A DNA stretch of 64,000 bases from Aestuariivivens insulae (GTDB lineage: Bacteria; Bacteroidota; Bacteroidia; Flavobacteriales; Flavobacteriaceae), in contig NZ_JAKMCS010000008.1 of assembly GCF_022662195.1 (NCBI RefSeq), positions 147,176 through 211,175 of the forward strand, written 5' to 3'. Positions 9,302-17,244 of the stretch are shown piece after piece (the first letter of the stretch is position 1; each line of letters begins with the position of its first letter). The notes under the pieces were generated by a model. That model ran no database searches. It saw only the letters and a list, made by a program, of their open reading frames with translations, and was not told where the DNA came from. The position numbers and the translations under genes are program-made.

Positions 9302-9426
9302 AGCGTTCCCTACGCATTAAACCTACAAGGTTCTAAAACCTTGCAGGTCCAATGCTCCGGTCGGGCTTTTCGCTATATCTTTTTCTCGTTCCTCAAAAAA
9401 GGATGCCGCTTCAATCCCTAACGCGG
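9302..9426 (-). repeat. Interspersed structured repeat, copy A (long form)
   Basis: Read on the minus strand, this begins GCGTTAGGGATTGAAGCGG and ends GGGAACGC. It shares its layout with copies at 28783-28862 and 53525-53655. The elements are an outer GCGTT...AACGC pair, a central hairpin followed by GATAT, the block AAGCCCGACCGGAGC, and a second hairpin CCTGCAAGG...CCTTGTAGG. In this copy the central stem is CTTTTTT/AAAAAG instead of the CTGAC/GTCAG stem of the other copies. It lies between ctaA and the GNAT gene. Confidence 0.75.
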
Positions 9427-9474
9427 CCCCATCAGTTAAAGAACAACATCCCGTTAAATACTTTGTTCTCAATA

Positions 9475-9933
9475 CTAAACCCCAGACAGTTCTTTTTTAA
9501 AGCATATGCTGTTGGATATGCCTTTGTAAGGTCCAAAATTTGGAATAATCTGGTATTTATTTTTGTTATAAAAAGAAACCGCTTCCACCTGTCGTTTTCC
9601 AGTTTCTAAAATACAATGGCTATAGCCTAATTCTTTTGTCCAAAGTTCTAATGCTCCCAATATTTGAGTGGCAACTTGCTGGCCTCTGGATTCGGGAAGC
9701 GTAAACATGCGTTTAATTTCAACGGTTTGTTTATCAAAATTTTTAAAAGAGCCACAGCCAACGGCTTTGCCATTGTTATAGGCAACAACAACATGCTTAA
9801 TAACGTCTATATTGTTATATTGATTATAAAAACCGTGGTCTTCACCATCAACTACTTTTAGGTATTCATTTAGTTGTTTTACTAAATAAATAAAATCGTT
9901 GTTCGAAGCATCTGTTCTTACAATGTTAACCAT
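9475..9933 (-). CDS. GNAT-family N-acetyltransferase
   Basis: 152 residues, ATG start. The GNAT core is visible: GKAVGCGSFKNFD (strands beta2-3), VEIKRMFTLPESRGQQVATQ with the R/Q-x-x-G-x-A acetyl-CoA loop around residues 80-90, and a C-terminal AVSFYNKNKYQIIPNFGPY strand. It closely resembles YitI/ElaA-type small-substrate acetyltransferases in flavobacteria. The substrate is unknown. Its start codon directly abuts the stop of the upstream nucleotidyltransferase gene, so the two are probably co-transcribed. Confidence 0.88.
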   Translation of the reverse strand: MVNIVRTDASNNDFIYLVKQLNEYLKVVDGEDHGFYNQYNNIDVIKHVVVAYNNGKAVGCGSFKNFDKQTVEIKRMFTLPESRGQQVATQILGALELWTKELGYSHCILETGKRQVEAVSFYNKNKYQIIPNFGPYKGISNSICFKKELSGV

Positions 9934-11352
9934 CTAATTTGTAACTTTTAGTCCTAAGCGTTTACCCTCTTTAAGCATAAGTTGGTATGCGGCATCATAT
10001 TCGTTGGGTATATCACCTTCCAAAATAGCTTCTTTTATGCTTTCTTTTATAATGCCTATTTCACGGGAAGGCTTTAAACCAAAGGTTTTCATAATATCTT
10101 CACCAGAAATTGGCGGTTGAAAATTGCGAACATGGTCACGTTCTTCAACTTCAATAATTTTCTCACGTACAATCTTAAAATTGTTATGGTACTTTTTGAA
10201 TTTCCTTGGATTTTTGGTGGTAATGTCGGCTTCACAAAGCGTCATTAAATCATCTACATAATCTCCAGCATCGAAAACCAAACGGCGTACTGCAGAATCT
10301 GTTACAATGTCCTGGGCCAGGATAATGGGGCGCGAACTCATTAATACCATTTTTTGTACAAACTTCATTTTATCATTCAAAGGCATTTTTAACCTTTTGA
10401 AAAGTCTGTATACCATTTTAGAACCTTCAAACTCATGCCCATGAAATGTCCAACCCACTTTTTTGCTAAACTTTTTTGTTGGAGCTTTGCCAATATCGTG
10501 TAGCAGTGCAGCCCATCGTAACCATAAATTATCTGTGTGCTTAGCGATGTTATCAACAACCTCTAAGGTGTGATAAAAATTGTCTTTATGTCTTTGGCCT
10601 TCAACTTCATCAATGCCTTTTAAAGCGGTAAGTTCTGGTAAAATATATTGTAAAAGCCCTGTTTTTTCCAGCAATAAAAATCCTATTGAAGGTTTTGGGC
10701 TTTCAAGTATTTTATTCAGTTCGGTAACGATGCGTTCGTTGGTTATTATTTTAATACGATGACTATTTTTGGTAATAGCTTTAAGTGATTTATCTTCAAT
10801 TTTAAACCCTAATTGGGTAGCAAACCTAATGGCACGTAACATACGCAAAGGGTCATCGCTATAGGTTATGTCTGGATCTAGGGGCGTTTTTATGATTTTG
10901 CTTTCTAAATCTTGAATACCATTAAAAGGATCCAATAAATCCCCGAAATTAGAGGGGTTTAAGCTTAAGGCCAGTGCATTAATGGTAAAATCGCGACGGT
11001 TTTGGTCATCTTCTAATGTGCCATTTTCTACGGCAGGATTTCTACTGTCTTCGGTATAGGATTCCTTACGTGCACCAACAAACTCAATTTCCATATCATT
11101 AAGCCTAAGCATAGCGGTACCATAAGTTTTAAATATCTGCACCTTGGGTTTGTTAGGTAAATTCTTGGCTACTTGCTTGGCGAGTTGAATGCCGTCGCCA
11201 ACCGCTACAACATCAATATCTTTGGCATTGTCACGGTTTAATATAAAATCGCGTACAAATCCACCAATAACATAAGCCTCAACGTTAAGTGCATTTGCCG
11301 ATTGGGAAATAATTTTGAATATGGGATGTTCTAAGGCTTGTTTGTGGTTCAT
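9934..11352 (-). CDS. CCA-adding-type tRNA nucleotidyltransferase with HD domain
   Basis: 472 residues. Class II nucleotidyltransferase head: [11 protein letters not shown] near residue 31 and KDIDVVAVG with the two catalytic Asp at about 43-48, followed by the [11 protein letters not shown] motif near 120 and a [23 protein letters not shown]-binding segment. An HD phosphohydrolase domain follows ([15 protein letters not shown] near 290). This architecture is the Bacteroidetes tRNA nucleotidyltransferase that builds or repairs the 3' CCA end. CCA versus poly(A) specificity cannot be set from sequence alone, but CCA addition is usual for this lineage. ATG at 11352. It is followed without a gap by the GNAT gene. 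Confidence 0.88.
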   Translation of the reverse strand: MNHKQALEHPIFKIISQSANALNVEAYVIGGFVRDFILNRDNAKDIDVVAVGDGIQLAKQVAKNLPNKPKVQIFKTYGTAMLRLNDMEIEFVGARKESYTEDSRNPAVENGTLEDDQNRRDFTINALALSLNPSNFGDLLDPFNGIQDLESKIIKTPLDPDITYSDDPLRMLRAIRFATQLGFKIEDKSLKAITKNSHRIKIITNERIVTELNKILESPKPSIGFLLLEKTGLLQYILPELTALKGIDEVEGQRHKDNFYHTLEVVDNIAKHTDNLWLRWAALLHDIGKAPTKKFSKKVGWTFHGHEFEGSKMVYRLFKRLKMPLNDKMKFVQKMVLMSSRPIILAQDIVTDSAVRRLVFDAGDYVDDLMTLCEADITTKNPRKFKKYHNNFKIVREKIIEVEERDHVRNFQPPISGEDIMKTFGLKPSREIGIIKESIKEAILEGDIPNEYDAAYQLMLKEGKRLGLKVTN

Positions 11353-11360
11353 TTTTTTAT

Positions 11361-11510
11361 TGCCGTGTATTCGTGTATTCGTGGCTGTTTTTTATTTTCA
11401 ATTCAAAGTTTTATTTTCAATGGCCACTAATTCACGAATAATTTTCAAAACAATATGACTGGTTTGTCACATAAATTACTTGTGTATTCGAGGCTGTTTT
11501 CATTTTGAAG
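11361..11510. repeat. Cluster of short 'ATTCGTG...GTGGCT' repeats left of the GxxExxY gene
   Basis: The motif GTGTATTCGTGGCTG occurs at about 11373-11387 and, as GTGTATTCGAGGCTG, near 11481-11495. An inverted copy (GGCCACTAATTCACGAAT) sits near 11422-11439. A further direct copy lies on the other side of the gene at 11893-11911. The rest of the 160 bp gap is AT-rich with no coding potential seen. Confidence 0.7.
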
Positions 11511-11516
11511 TTAACT

Positions 11517-11891
11517 TTATAAAACAATTCTTTTATGGTCTAGTAAGTCTTTATGGAAATTAGCTAATATGGCTAGTTTACAATTTGAGACTTTTAAATA
11601 ATTTATACATTGTGCAACATGTTTATCATTAATGTTTTCAACAGATTTTATTTCAAGAATTATTTTGTCAAAAACCACAAAATCAGCATAAAATTTATGC
11701 TTCAGTAATGAGTTTTTATAGCTTACAGCATATTCCTTTTCTCTAGTAAAAGGGATGTTCAATAAGTTCAATTCATATTCTAAAGCATCCTTGTAAACAA
11801 TCTCAGAAAACCCACTCCCTAAGTTATTATATACTTCAAACAGAGCCCCAACTATAGCATAACTCTCATCCTTGTATATAATTTTAGACAT
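11517..11891 (-). CDS. GxxExxY protein
   Basis: 124 residues. The family-defining GxxExxY signature is present as GSGFSEIVY at about residues 25-33, followed by PFTREKEYAVSYKN, then the D...E...K-type core FYADFVVFDKIILEIKSVE (about 70-90), which resembles a PD-(D/E)XK nuclease fold. The C-terminus LAILANFHKDLLDHKRIVL is typical. The family is common in Bacteroidetes, often scattered and strain-variable; its function is unproven. The gene is bracketed by ATTCGTG repeats, which suggests it entered as a small unit. ATG at 11891. Confidence 0.9.
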   Translation of the reverse strand: MSKIIYKDESYAIVGALFEVYNNLGSGFSEIVYKDALEYELNLLNIPFTREKEYAVSYKNSLLKHKFYADFVVFDKIILEIKSVENINDKHVAQCINYLKVSNCKLAILANFHKDLLDHKRIVL

Positions 11892-11892
11892 T

Positions 11893-11911
11893 TATTCGTG
11901 TATTCGTGGCT
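11893..11911. repeat. ATTCGTGTATTCGTGGCT repeat right of the GxxExxY gene
   Basis: This is a direct copy of the short repeat seen three times in the gap at 11361-11510. It sits immediately upstream of the GxxExxY start codon and ahead of the tsaC stop. Confidence 0.65.
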
Positions 11912-11920
11912 AATCTAAGC

Positions 11921-12481
11921 TTATTTTCTTATGATCTTCACAATACCATTATTGCTTAGTTTAATGATAGATGAAGGTTTAGTACACATTTTTTCACGGT
12001 GCAAATCTACAACATAGTCTACACCTTTTAAAATAGCCGGACTTATTTCTTTAAACGATTTTGGGGTAGGCTCACCGCTAATATTGGCCGATGTAGAAAC
12101 GATGGCAGCATTGAATTTCCTGGATAGTTGATAACAAAACTCATCGTCTGGTACCCTAATGGCAATACTGCCATCATCTGCAATTAAATTGCTGGCTAAA
12201 TTTTGGGCATTGTCATAAATTATTGTGGTTGGTTTATCAGCTATATCAATAATATCCAGAGCAGCGCTAGGTATTTGCTTTACATATTTTTTTAGCATTC
12301 TGTCGTCTGCAACCAAACAAATAAGAGCCTTACTGTCTTCGCGTTGTTTGAGTTGGTAAACTTTTTTTATGGCTTCAGGATTCGAAGCATCACAACCAAT
12401 ACCCCAAACGGTATCTGTAGGGTAGAGAATGAGCCCTCCTTCCTTAAGTACGGCTAAAGCTTTTTTAATTTCGTTTTGCAT
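11921..12481 (-). CDS. tsaC: L-threonylcarbamoyladenylate synthase (Sua5/YrdC family)
   Basis: 186 residues, the length of the short single-domain TsaC form. It makes threonylcarbamoyl-AMP from Thr, bicarbonate and ATP for t6A37 modification of ANN-decoding tRNAs. Visible motifs: GLILYPTDTVWGIGCDA (residues 15-31), KVYQLKQREDSKAL (40-53), GSIAIRVPDDEFC (about 105-117) and AAIVSTSANISGEPTPKSF (about 125-143). ATG at 12481. A good Bacteroidetes promoter lies just upstream. It is divergent from the glycan island. Confidence 0.93.
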   Translation of the reverse strand: MQNEIKKALAVLKEGGLILYPTDTVWGIGCDASNPEAIKKVYQLKQREDSKALICLVADDRMLKKYVKQIPSAALDIIDIADKPTTIIYDNAQNLASNLIADDGSIAIRVPDDEFCYQLSRKFNAAIVSTSANISGEPTPKSFKEISPAILKGVDYVVDLHREKMCTKPSSIIKLSNNGIVKIIRK

Positions 12482-12507
12482 AGTTTTACCTTATATTTGC
12501 AGCCTTG

Positions 12508-12541
12508 CAAATTTACTGTATAAATACAGAAGCTTGAACAA
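12508..12541 (-). promoter_or_regulatory. Promoter of tsaC
   Basis: On the minus strand a TTG (-33, positions 12541-12539) is followed after 23 nt by TAAATTTG (-7, 12515-12508). This agrees with the Bacteroidetes TTG-N(17-23)-TANNTTTG consensus and lies 26 bp before the tsaC ATG. On the plus strand a TATATTTG at 12492-12499 could be the -7 of the divergent DUF5672 gene. Confidence 0.6.
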
Positions 12542-12554
12542 ATTACAATTGAAA

Positions 12555-13316
12555 ATGGAGAAAAATTTAGTAAAAGTTGTAATCCCAATTTATAAAACTG
12601 ATTTAACCGAAGGTGAACGGAAATCACTCAACCAATGTGTTAAGGTATTGGGGGATTATCCTATTGTATTTGTTCAGCCTAAAGCACTGGACTCTTCAAG
12701 TATTGATTTTAATGGCCTTATAAGTGTTGAGACTTTCGATGACTTTTATTTTAAGGATGTTTTTAGTTATAATGCATTAATGCTTTCTGAAGATTTTTAT
12801 AGCCGATTTGTGGACAGTGAATATATTTTGATATACCAATTGGATGCTTATGTTTTTAAAGATGAATTAGAAACGTGGTGTTTGAAAGGGTATGATTATA
12901 TTGGAGCTCCGTGGTTAGCATCTAGAAATACATTGTTGAATAGATTTTTTAAACTATTTCATTCAAAGAAAAAAAAGGAGCGTAATATAATATTCTTTAA
13001 AGTTGGTAATGGGGGGTTTTCTTTAAGGCGTATAAGCAGTTGTTTAGAAGTTACCCAAGAACTAAAAGAGGAAATAAGGGAAAATCTTAAAAGGAAAAAG
13101 GATGATTTTTGGATTATGGAAGATGTATTTTGGTCGATTAAAGTTCCAACATTAATTGATGAATTTACAATCCCAAATTATCAAGAAGCGGTAGCTTTTG
13201 CTGTGGACAGGAAACCTGAAATAGGTTTTGAACTTAATAATAATATGCTTCCTTTTGGTTGCCATGGCTTTGAAAAGCCTAAGGTGAAAGAATTTTGGGA
13301 AACAAAAATCAATTAA
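12555..13316 (+). CDS. DUF5672 family protein (putative glycosyltransferase-like)
   Basis: 253 residues from the ATG at 12555. A longer frame reaching back to 12429 overlaps tsaC antisense and adds non-conserved residues, so it is rejected. The DUF5672 pattern is clear: VKVVIPIYKTDL at the start, ILIYQLDAYVF near 95-105 (a DxD-like QLDAY), GYDYIGAPWLA near 115, and VGNGGFSLRR near 150. The family is common in surface-polysaccharide clusters and is thought to be GT-like. First gene of the plus-strand pair, with the Kdo-kinase-like gene 51 bp downstream. Confidence 0.85.
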   Translation: MEKNLVKVVIPIYKTDLTEGERKSLNQCVKVLGDYPIVFVQPKALDSSSIDFNGLISVETFDDFYFKDVFSYNALMLSEDFYSRFVDSEYILIYQLDAYVFKDELETWCLKGYDYIGAPWLASRNTLLNRFFKLFHSKKKKERNIIFFKVGNGGFSLRRISSCLEVTQELKEEIRENLKRKKDDFWIMEDVFWSIKVPTLIDEFTIPNYQEAVAFAVDRKPEIGFELNNNMLPFGCHGFEKPKVKEFWETKIN

Positions 13317-13367
13317 TACACTTTCATGTTTATAATTAAGCTTCGAATGAACTATGACAGAATGTAG

Positions 13368-14135
13368 ATGATTAGTAAAAAAGAAATACATAAGCGTTTT
13401 ATTGTTAATGAAAAGTTTTTAAATGCTATTATTAAAAACTTTTCAACTCAAGGCATTCCCTTTGGAAATCAAGATAGGAATGCTTTAAAATTATTTGAAC
13501 TGGAAGGAATAACTATAAATGTTAAATCTTTTAAGGTTCCAAATATTATAAACAGAATAGCCTATAATTTTTTTAGGAAAAGCAAAGCACAGCGTTCTTT
13601 TGAATACGCCAACAAATTGCAAGAATTAACTATAGGAACACCACAACCCATAGCTTATTATGAATTTGCGTCTCCTTTTTTATTTGGGAAGAGCTACTAT
13701 ATAAGTGAACATCAGGACTACGATCTTACTTATAGAGAACTAACTACCGATTTAAGTTTTCCAGATCATGAGACCATTCTTAGGGCATTTACTAGATTTA
13801 CCCATAAACTACACGAAAAAGGCGTACTGTTTTTAGACCATTCACCAGGTAATACCCTAATAAAAAAGAATGGCAATAGTTATGATTTTTATCTGGTAGA
13901 CTTAAATCGAATGACATTTGGCGCATTAGATTTTGAAACCCGTATTAAGAATTTTTCTAGGTTAACCATTCACAAATCCATGGTAGAGGTGATGAGTGAT
14001 GAATATGCTAAATGCACGGGTGAAGATTATAATGCCATAGTTGATCTTATGTGGAAAGAGACTGAAGATTTTCAATACAGGTTCCATAGGAAGAAACGCC
14101 TTAAAAAACAATTAAAATTTTGGAAGTCTAACTAG
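13368..14135 (+). CDS. Lipopolysaccharide (Kdo/WaaP-type) kinase family protein
   Basis: 255 residues, ATG at 13368. Kdo/WaaP kinase-like core: HKLHEKGVLFLDHSPGNTL (catalytic D157, N162) and FYLVDLNRM (metal D178). K53 and E79 are plausible N-lobe Lys and Glu. These enzymes phosphorylate inner-core Kdo or heptose of LPS using ATP on the cytoplasmic side. The neighbours (DUF5672, GT2, GT9) support a core-LPS role. Its stop lies 3 bp from that of the convergent GT2 gene. The exact sugar acceptor is unknown. Confidence 0.83.
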   Translation: MISKKEIHKRFIVNEKFLNAIIKNFSTQGIPFGNQDRNALKLFELEGITINVKSFKVPNIINRIAYNFFRKSKAQRSFEYANKLQELTIGTPQPIAYYEFASPFLFGKSYYISEHQDYDLTYRELTTDLSFPDHETILRAFTRFTHKLHEKGVLFLDHSPGNTLIKKNGNSYDFYLVDLNRMTFGALDFETRIKNFSRLTIHKSMVEVMSDEYAKCTGEDYNAIVDLMWKETEDFQYRFHRKKRLKKQLKFWKSN

Positions 14136-14138
14136 TTT

Positions 14139-14897
14139 TTAATTTGATAATTTCTTTAATTCTTGGTATCTGAAATACACACCATAAGCACTTAAATAGC
14201 ATATTGTTAGCCCTTCTTTTCCGTCTAAAAACCCAAGCCTAAAAAAATAATTCATTATAAATTTGTAAAGGGGCCTAAACAAAAAATGAAACGTATAGGC
14301 TTTCTTTCCCTTCTTGTGTAGTTCAAGTGCTTTTAATTTGGCATAATGTTCCATTTTGGACTTGTAGTGTAAAGCACTATCAAAGCAATAATGTAACATT
14401 TTGTTTTTAAGCACTTTGCTTTCTCCATTTAATATGGGCATTTCGTGAACAATCTTGTCTTCAATATACTTTACGCAATCCTTTTTAAATAATCTGTAGG
14501 TTGTATCTGATTGAAAGCCACTAAACCGAATTCGCTTCTGTTTAAAGTAAAAGAGGCGCCTGAACATAAAACCTACTATCTCATGTGGCGTATTAACATA
14601 TTCAATAATTTCTTTTTTTAAAGCTTCAGGAATACGTTCATCGGCATCAATAAAAAGAACCCATTCATATTTGGCCTGCTTTAATATATAGTTTCTTTGG
14701 TCTGTAAAATTGACAAATTTCCGTTGTATCGTTTTTACATTTTTATATGATTTTAACTTTTCGTAGGTACCATCATTACTAAACGAATCAACAACTATGA
14801 TTTCATCAGCAAAATTTATGGTTTCAATAGCAGCATCTATATGGTTTACTTCATTAAAGGTAATCATTAGTGCAGAAATTTTTTTTGGAGTACTCAA
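14139..14897 (-). CDS. Glycosyltransferase family 2 (WaaE/KdtX-like)
   Basis: 252 residues. GT-A core: ISALMITFNEVNHIDAAIE (5-23), DEIIVVDSFSNDGT (30-43) and the DxD motif WVLFIDADERIP (80-91), followed by the C-terminal membrane-proximal segment YKFIMNYFFRLGFLDGKEGL seen in LPS core beta-glucosyltransferases of the WaaE/KdtX group. The start is a TTG at 14897. It converges with the kinase-like gene (3 bp between stops). It probably adds a hexose to the LPS inner core; donor and acceptor are inferred only at family level. Confidence 0.87.
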   Translation of the reverse strand: MSTPKKISALMITFNEVNHIDAAIETINFADEIIVVDSFSNDGTYEKLKSYKNVKTIQRKFVNFTDQRNYILKQAKYEWVLFIDADERIPEALKKEIIEYVNTPHEIVGFMFRRLFYFKQKRIRFSGFQSDTTYRLFKKDCVKYIEDKIVHEMPILNGESKVLKNKMLHYCFDSALHYKSKMEHYAKLKALELHKKGKKAYTFHFLFRPLYKFIMNYFFRLGFLDGKEGLTICYLSAYGVYFRYQELKKLSN

Positions 14898-15041
14898 ACT
14901 TAAATCGATTTAGAAGGTCTGCTAAGTAATAGGTAGGCCTATATTATAAATAAAATTATCTATAAGGTAAACATACGTTGGGTAAAAATAGTTGTTTTTT
15001 ATAAAATAAATTAAACCTGGTAGAGATATAACTAAGACTTA

Positions 15042-16148
15042 TTATTTTTTTAATTCTTTCTTTACTTTTTGTAATGCTGAAGCAATTATTTGATGCATAT
15101 CATAATATTTATATTCCGCTAATCGACCTCCAAAAATTACATTTGTTTCTGTTTGGGAGCGCTTTTTATAGAGTTCATATTTTTTTTGATTTTCATTATT
15201 GTTAATGGGGTAATAAGCTTCTTTTTCTGGAGTCCACTTTTCGGGATATTCTTTCGTTATTATAGTGTTTGGTTGGGTTCCGAATTCAAAATGTTTATGT
15301 TCTATAATTCTGGTATAAGGGACGTCTGTATCATTATAATTAATAACGGCGTTACCTTGATGGTTTTCTTTTTCTAACCGTATATTTTCAAAACGCAAAG
15401 AGCGATATTCCAAATTGCCAAATTTATAATCGAAAAACTCATCTATCTTACCAGTATAAACTATTTTTTTTGCAATAGATTCTAATTCTTTACGTTGCTC
15501 GAAAAAATCTATATTGGTTTTTACTTCAATGCCTTCTGTAAGCCCTTTAATAATTTTATTGTACCCTCCAATAGGAATCCCTTGGTATTTGTCATTAAAG
15601 TAATTGTTATTAAACGTATATCTTACAGGTAGACGTTTTATAATAAAAGGTGGCAAACTTGTAGGTTTTGTACCCCATTGTTTTTCGGTGTATTCTTTTA
15701 TTAAAACTTCATAAACGTCTTTGCCAATAAGAGAAAGTGCCTGTTCTTCTAAATTTTTTGGAGTTTTAACACCAAATTTTTCAATTTGCTTATTGATAAT
15801 GGTTTTGGCCTCTTCAGGCGATTGAGTTCCCCATAATTGATAAAATGTATTCATATTAAAGGGTAAATTATATAGTTTCCCTTTAGATATTGCAACAGGC
15901 GAATTTACATAATTATTAAATGTTGCAAATTGGTTAACATAATCCCAAATAGCTTTATCATTGGTGTGAAATATATGGGCGCCATATTTATGAACATTAA
16001 TACCATCTACGTTTTCGCAATAGACATTGCCTCCAGTATGATCTCTTTTGTCGATAATCAAACATTTTTTACCCAGTTTATTAGCTTCATGTGCAAATAC
16101 ACAACCAAATAAACCAGCGCCAACAATTAAAAAATCATATTTTTGCAT
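15042..16148 (-). CDS. glf: UDP-galactopyranose mutase
   Basis: 368 residues, typical length. FAD-binding Rossmann motif DFLIVGAGLFGCVFAHEA at the N-terminus, followed by the dinucleotide-binding DKRDHTGGN. UGM signature segments are present: KYGAHIFHTN, EYTEKQWGTKP near 155, IPIGGYNKI, YTGKIDEFFDYKFG and the C-terminal VIFGGRLAEYKYYDMHQI. The enzyme interconverts UDP-Galp and UDP-Galf, supplying galactofuranose. It is divergent by 57 bp from a galactofuranosyltransferase-like gene, so donor synthesis and use are paired. A possible -7 element (TAGCTTTG, 16172-16165 minus strand) precedes it. Confidence 0.96.
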   Translation of the reverse strand: MQKYDFLIVGAGLFGCVFAHEANKLGKKCLIIDKRDHTGGNVYCENVDGINVHKYGAHIFHTNDKAIWDYVNQFATFNNYVNSPVAISKGKLYNLPFNMNTFYQLWGTQSPEEAKTIINKQIEKFGVKTPKNLEEQALSLIGKDVYEVLIKEYTEKQWGTKPTSLPPFIIKRLPVRYTFNNNYFNDKYQGIPIGGYNKIIKGLTEGIEVKTNIDFFEQRKELESIAKKIVYTGKIDEFFDYKFGNLEYRSLRFENIRLEKENHQGNAVINYNDTDVPYTRIIEHKHFEFGTQPNTIITKEYPEKWTPEKEAYYPINNNENQKKYELYKKRSQTETNVIFGGRLAEYKYYDMHQIIASALQKVKKELKK

Positions 16149-16205
16149 ACATTTTATTTTTTTGCAAAGCTATACTATTTTAAAACATCATAAAATTTCA
16201 AACAA

Positions 16206-17243
16206 ATGTATTATATCTCTAGAAATTACAAATCTTTGTTTAACGCAGCTGGTAAAGCAAAAACAGATTGTGAATTTTCTTTAAATAATATAGGGTTTAA
16301 GAATTTAGGTTTTGAACAGTCATCTATTCCTAGTTCTGCAATAGGAACAGGTAAGAATTTTTTTGGAATTACAAAGGCCTTAATAAGGTTGCCTTTTAAG
16401 TCGATTATCTGCACCCAATATCCCAATAATAAATTTAGAAGGTACATTACATTTTTTTCAAAGTTGAAGGGGTGTAAAATAATTACCATTGTACATGATG
16501 TTAGAGTTTTAAAAGGAAGAGTTAAAGATGTTGAAAAGGAGCTGTCTAAAATTATAAGTTCTAATGTTATTGTAGTACATAATGAATCTATGAAGACTTG
16601 GTTTTTAGAACAGGGCACAAATATACCTATTGTCGTTTTAGGAGTTTTTGATTATGTAGCTAAAAACAAACCACTTCAAAACCAAGAAGTTTTCATTAAA
16701 GATAAATATGAAATTGCTTATGCTGGAGGTTTTGGTAATGGTAAGAATTCTTATTTGTTTGATTTAGACTGTTTGGATAATAGTAAATTTAAATTAAAGT
16801 TATATGGTGTTGGTTTTAACCCCAATAAGCGAAAAGTAAAGGAGGAACAATCGGTTATTTTTTATCAAGGGGCTTTTCCTTCAGATCAAATTGCCTATAA
16901 AATAGAAGCAGATTTTGGTTTGGTATGGGATGGCGTGTCAACAGTTTCATGTAGTGGGAGTTTAGGAGAGTATTTAAAGTATAACAATCCACACAAAACA
17001 TCATTGTACTTACTATGTGGTTTGCCAATTATTGTTTGGGATAAAGCAGCTATTGCACAATTTGTTTTGGTAAACAAATTAGGTATTGTAGTATCAGACT
17101 TAAAAGACTTAAATTCTATTTTAAAAGATTTATCTGAATCAGAGTATAGGGAGATGAAAAGTAATGTTTTAAAAGTACAGGAAAAAGTGAAGAAAGGGTG
17201 GTTTGTAGAAACAGCAGTAAGGAAAGCTTTAGAAGTTTTATGA
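16206..17243 (+). CDS. Galactofuranosyltransferase-like glycosyltransferase (WbbI type)
   Basis: 345 residues, ATG 16206. The GT-B enzyme resembles beta-1,6-galactofuranosyltransferases of the WbbI group: ITIVHDVRVLKGR (near 95-107), NVIVVHNESMKTWF (about 120-133), VVLGVFDY, IAYAGGFGNGKN, EADFGLVWDGVST and the donor-binding NNPHKTSLYLLCGLPIIVW near 275-293. Divergent pairing with glf strongly supports use of UDP-Galf. It converges on the GT9 gene, with 1 bp between stops. Acceptor and linkage are not determined. Confidence 0.82.
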   Translation: MYYISRNYKSLFNAAGKAKTDCEFSLNNIGFKNLGFEQSSIPSSAIGTGKNFFGITKALIRLPFKSIICTQYPNNKFRRYITFFSKLKGCKIITIVHDVRVLKGRVKDVEKELSKIISSNVIVVHNESMKTWFLEQGTNIPIVVLGVFDYVAKNKPLQNQEVFIKDKYEIAYAGGFGNGKNSYLFDLDCLDNSKFKLKLYGVGFNPNKRKVKEEQSVIFYQGAFPSDQIAYKIEADFGLVWDGVSTVSCSGSLGEYLKYNNPHKTSLYLLCGLPIIVWDKAAIAQFVLVNKLGIVVSDLKDLNSILKDLSESEYREMKSNVLKVQEKVKKGWFVETAVRKALEVL

Positions 17244-17244
17244 T

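Noticed and set aside
12429..12554. Upstream extension of the DUF5672 gene
   Set aside because: It lies antisense to tsaC and has no similarity to the family; the ATG at 12555 gives the conserved N-terminus.
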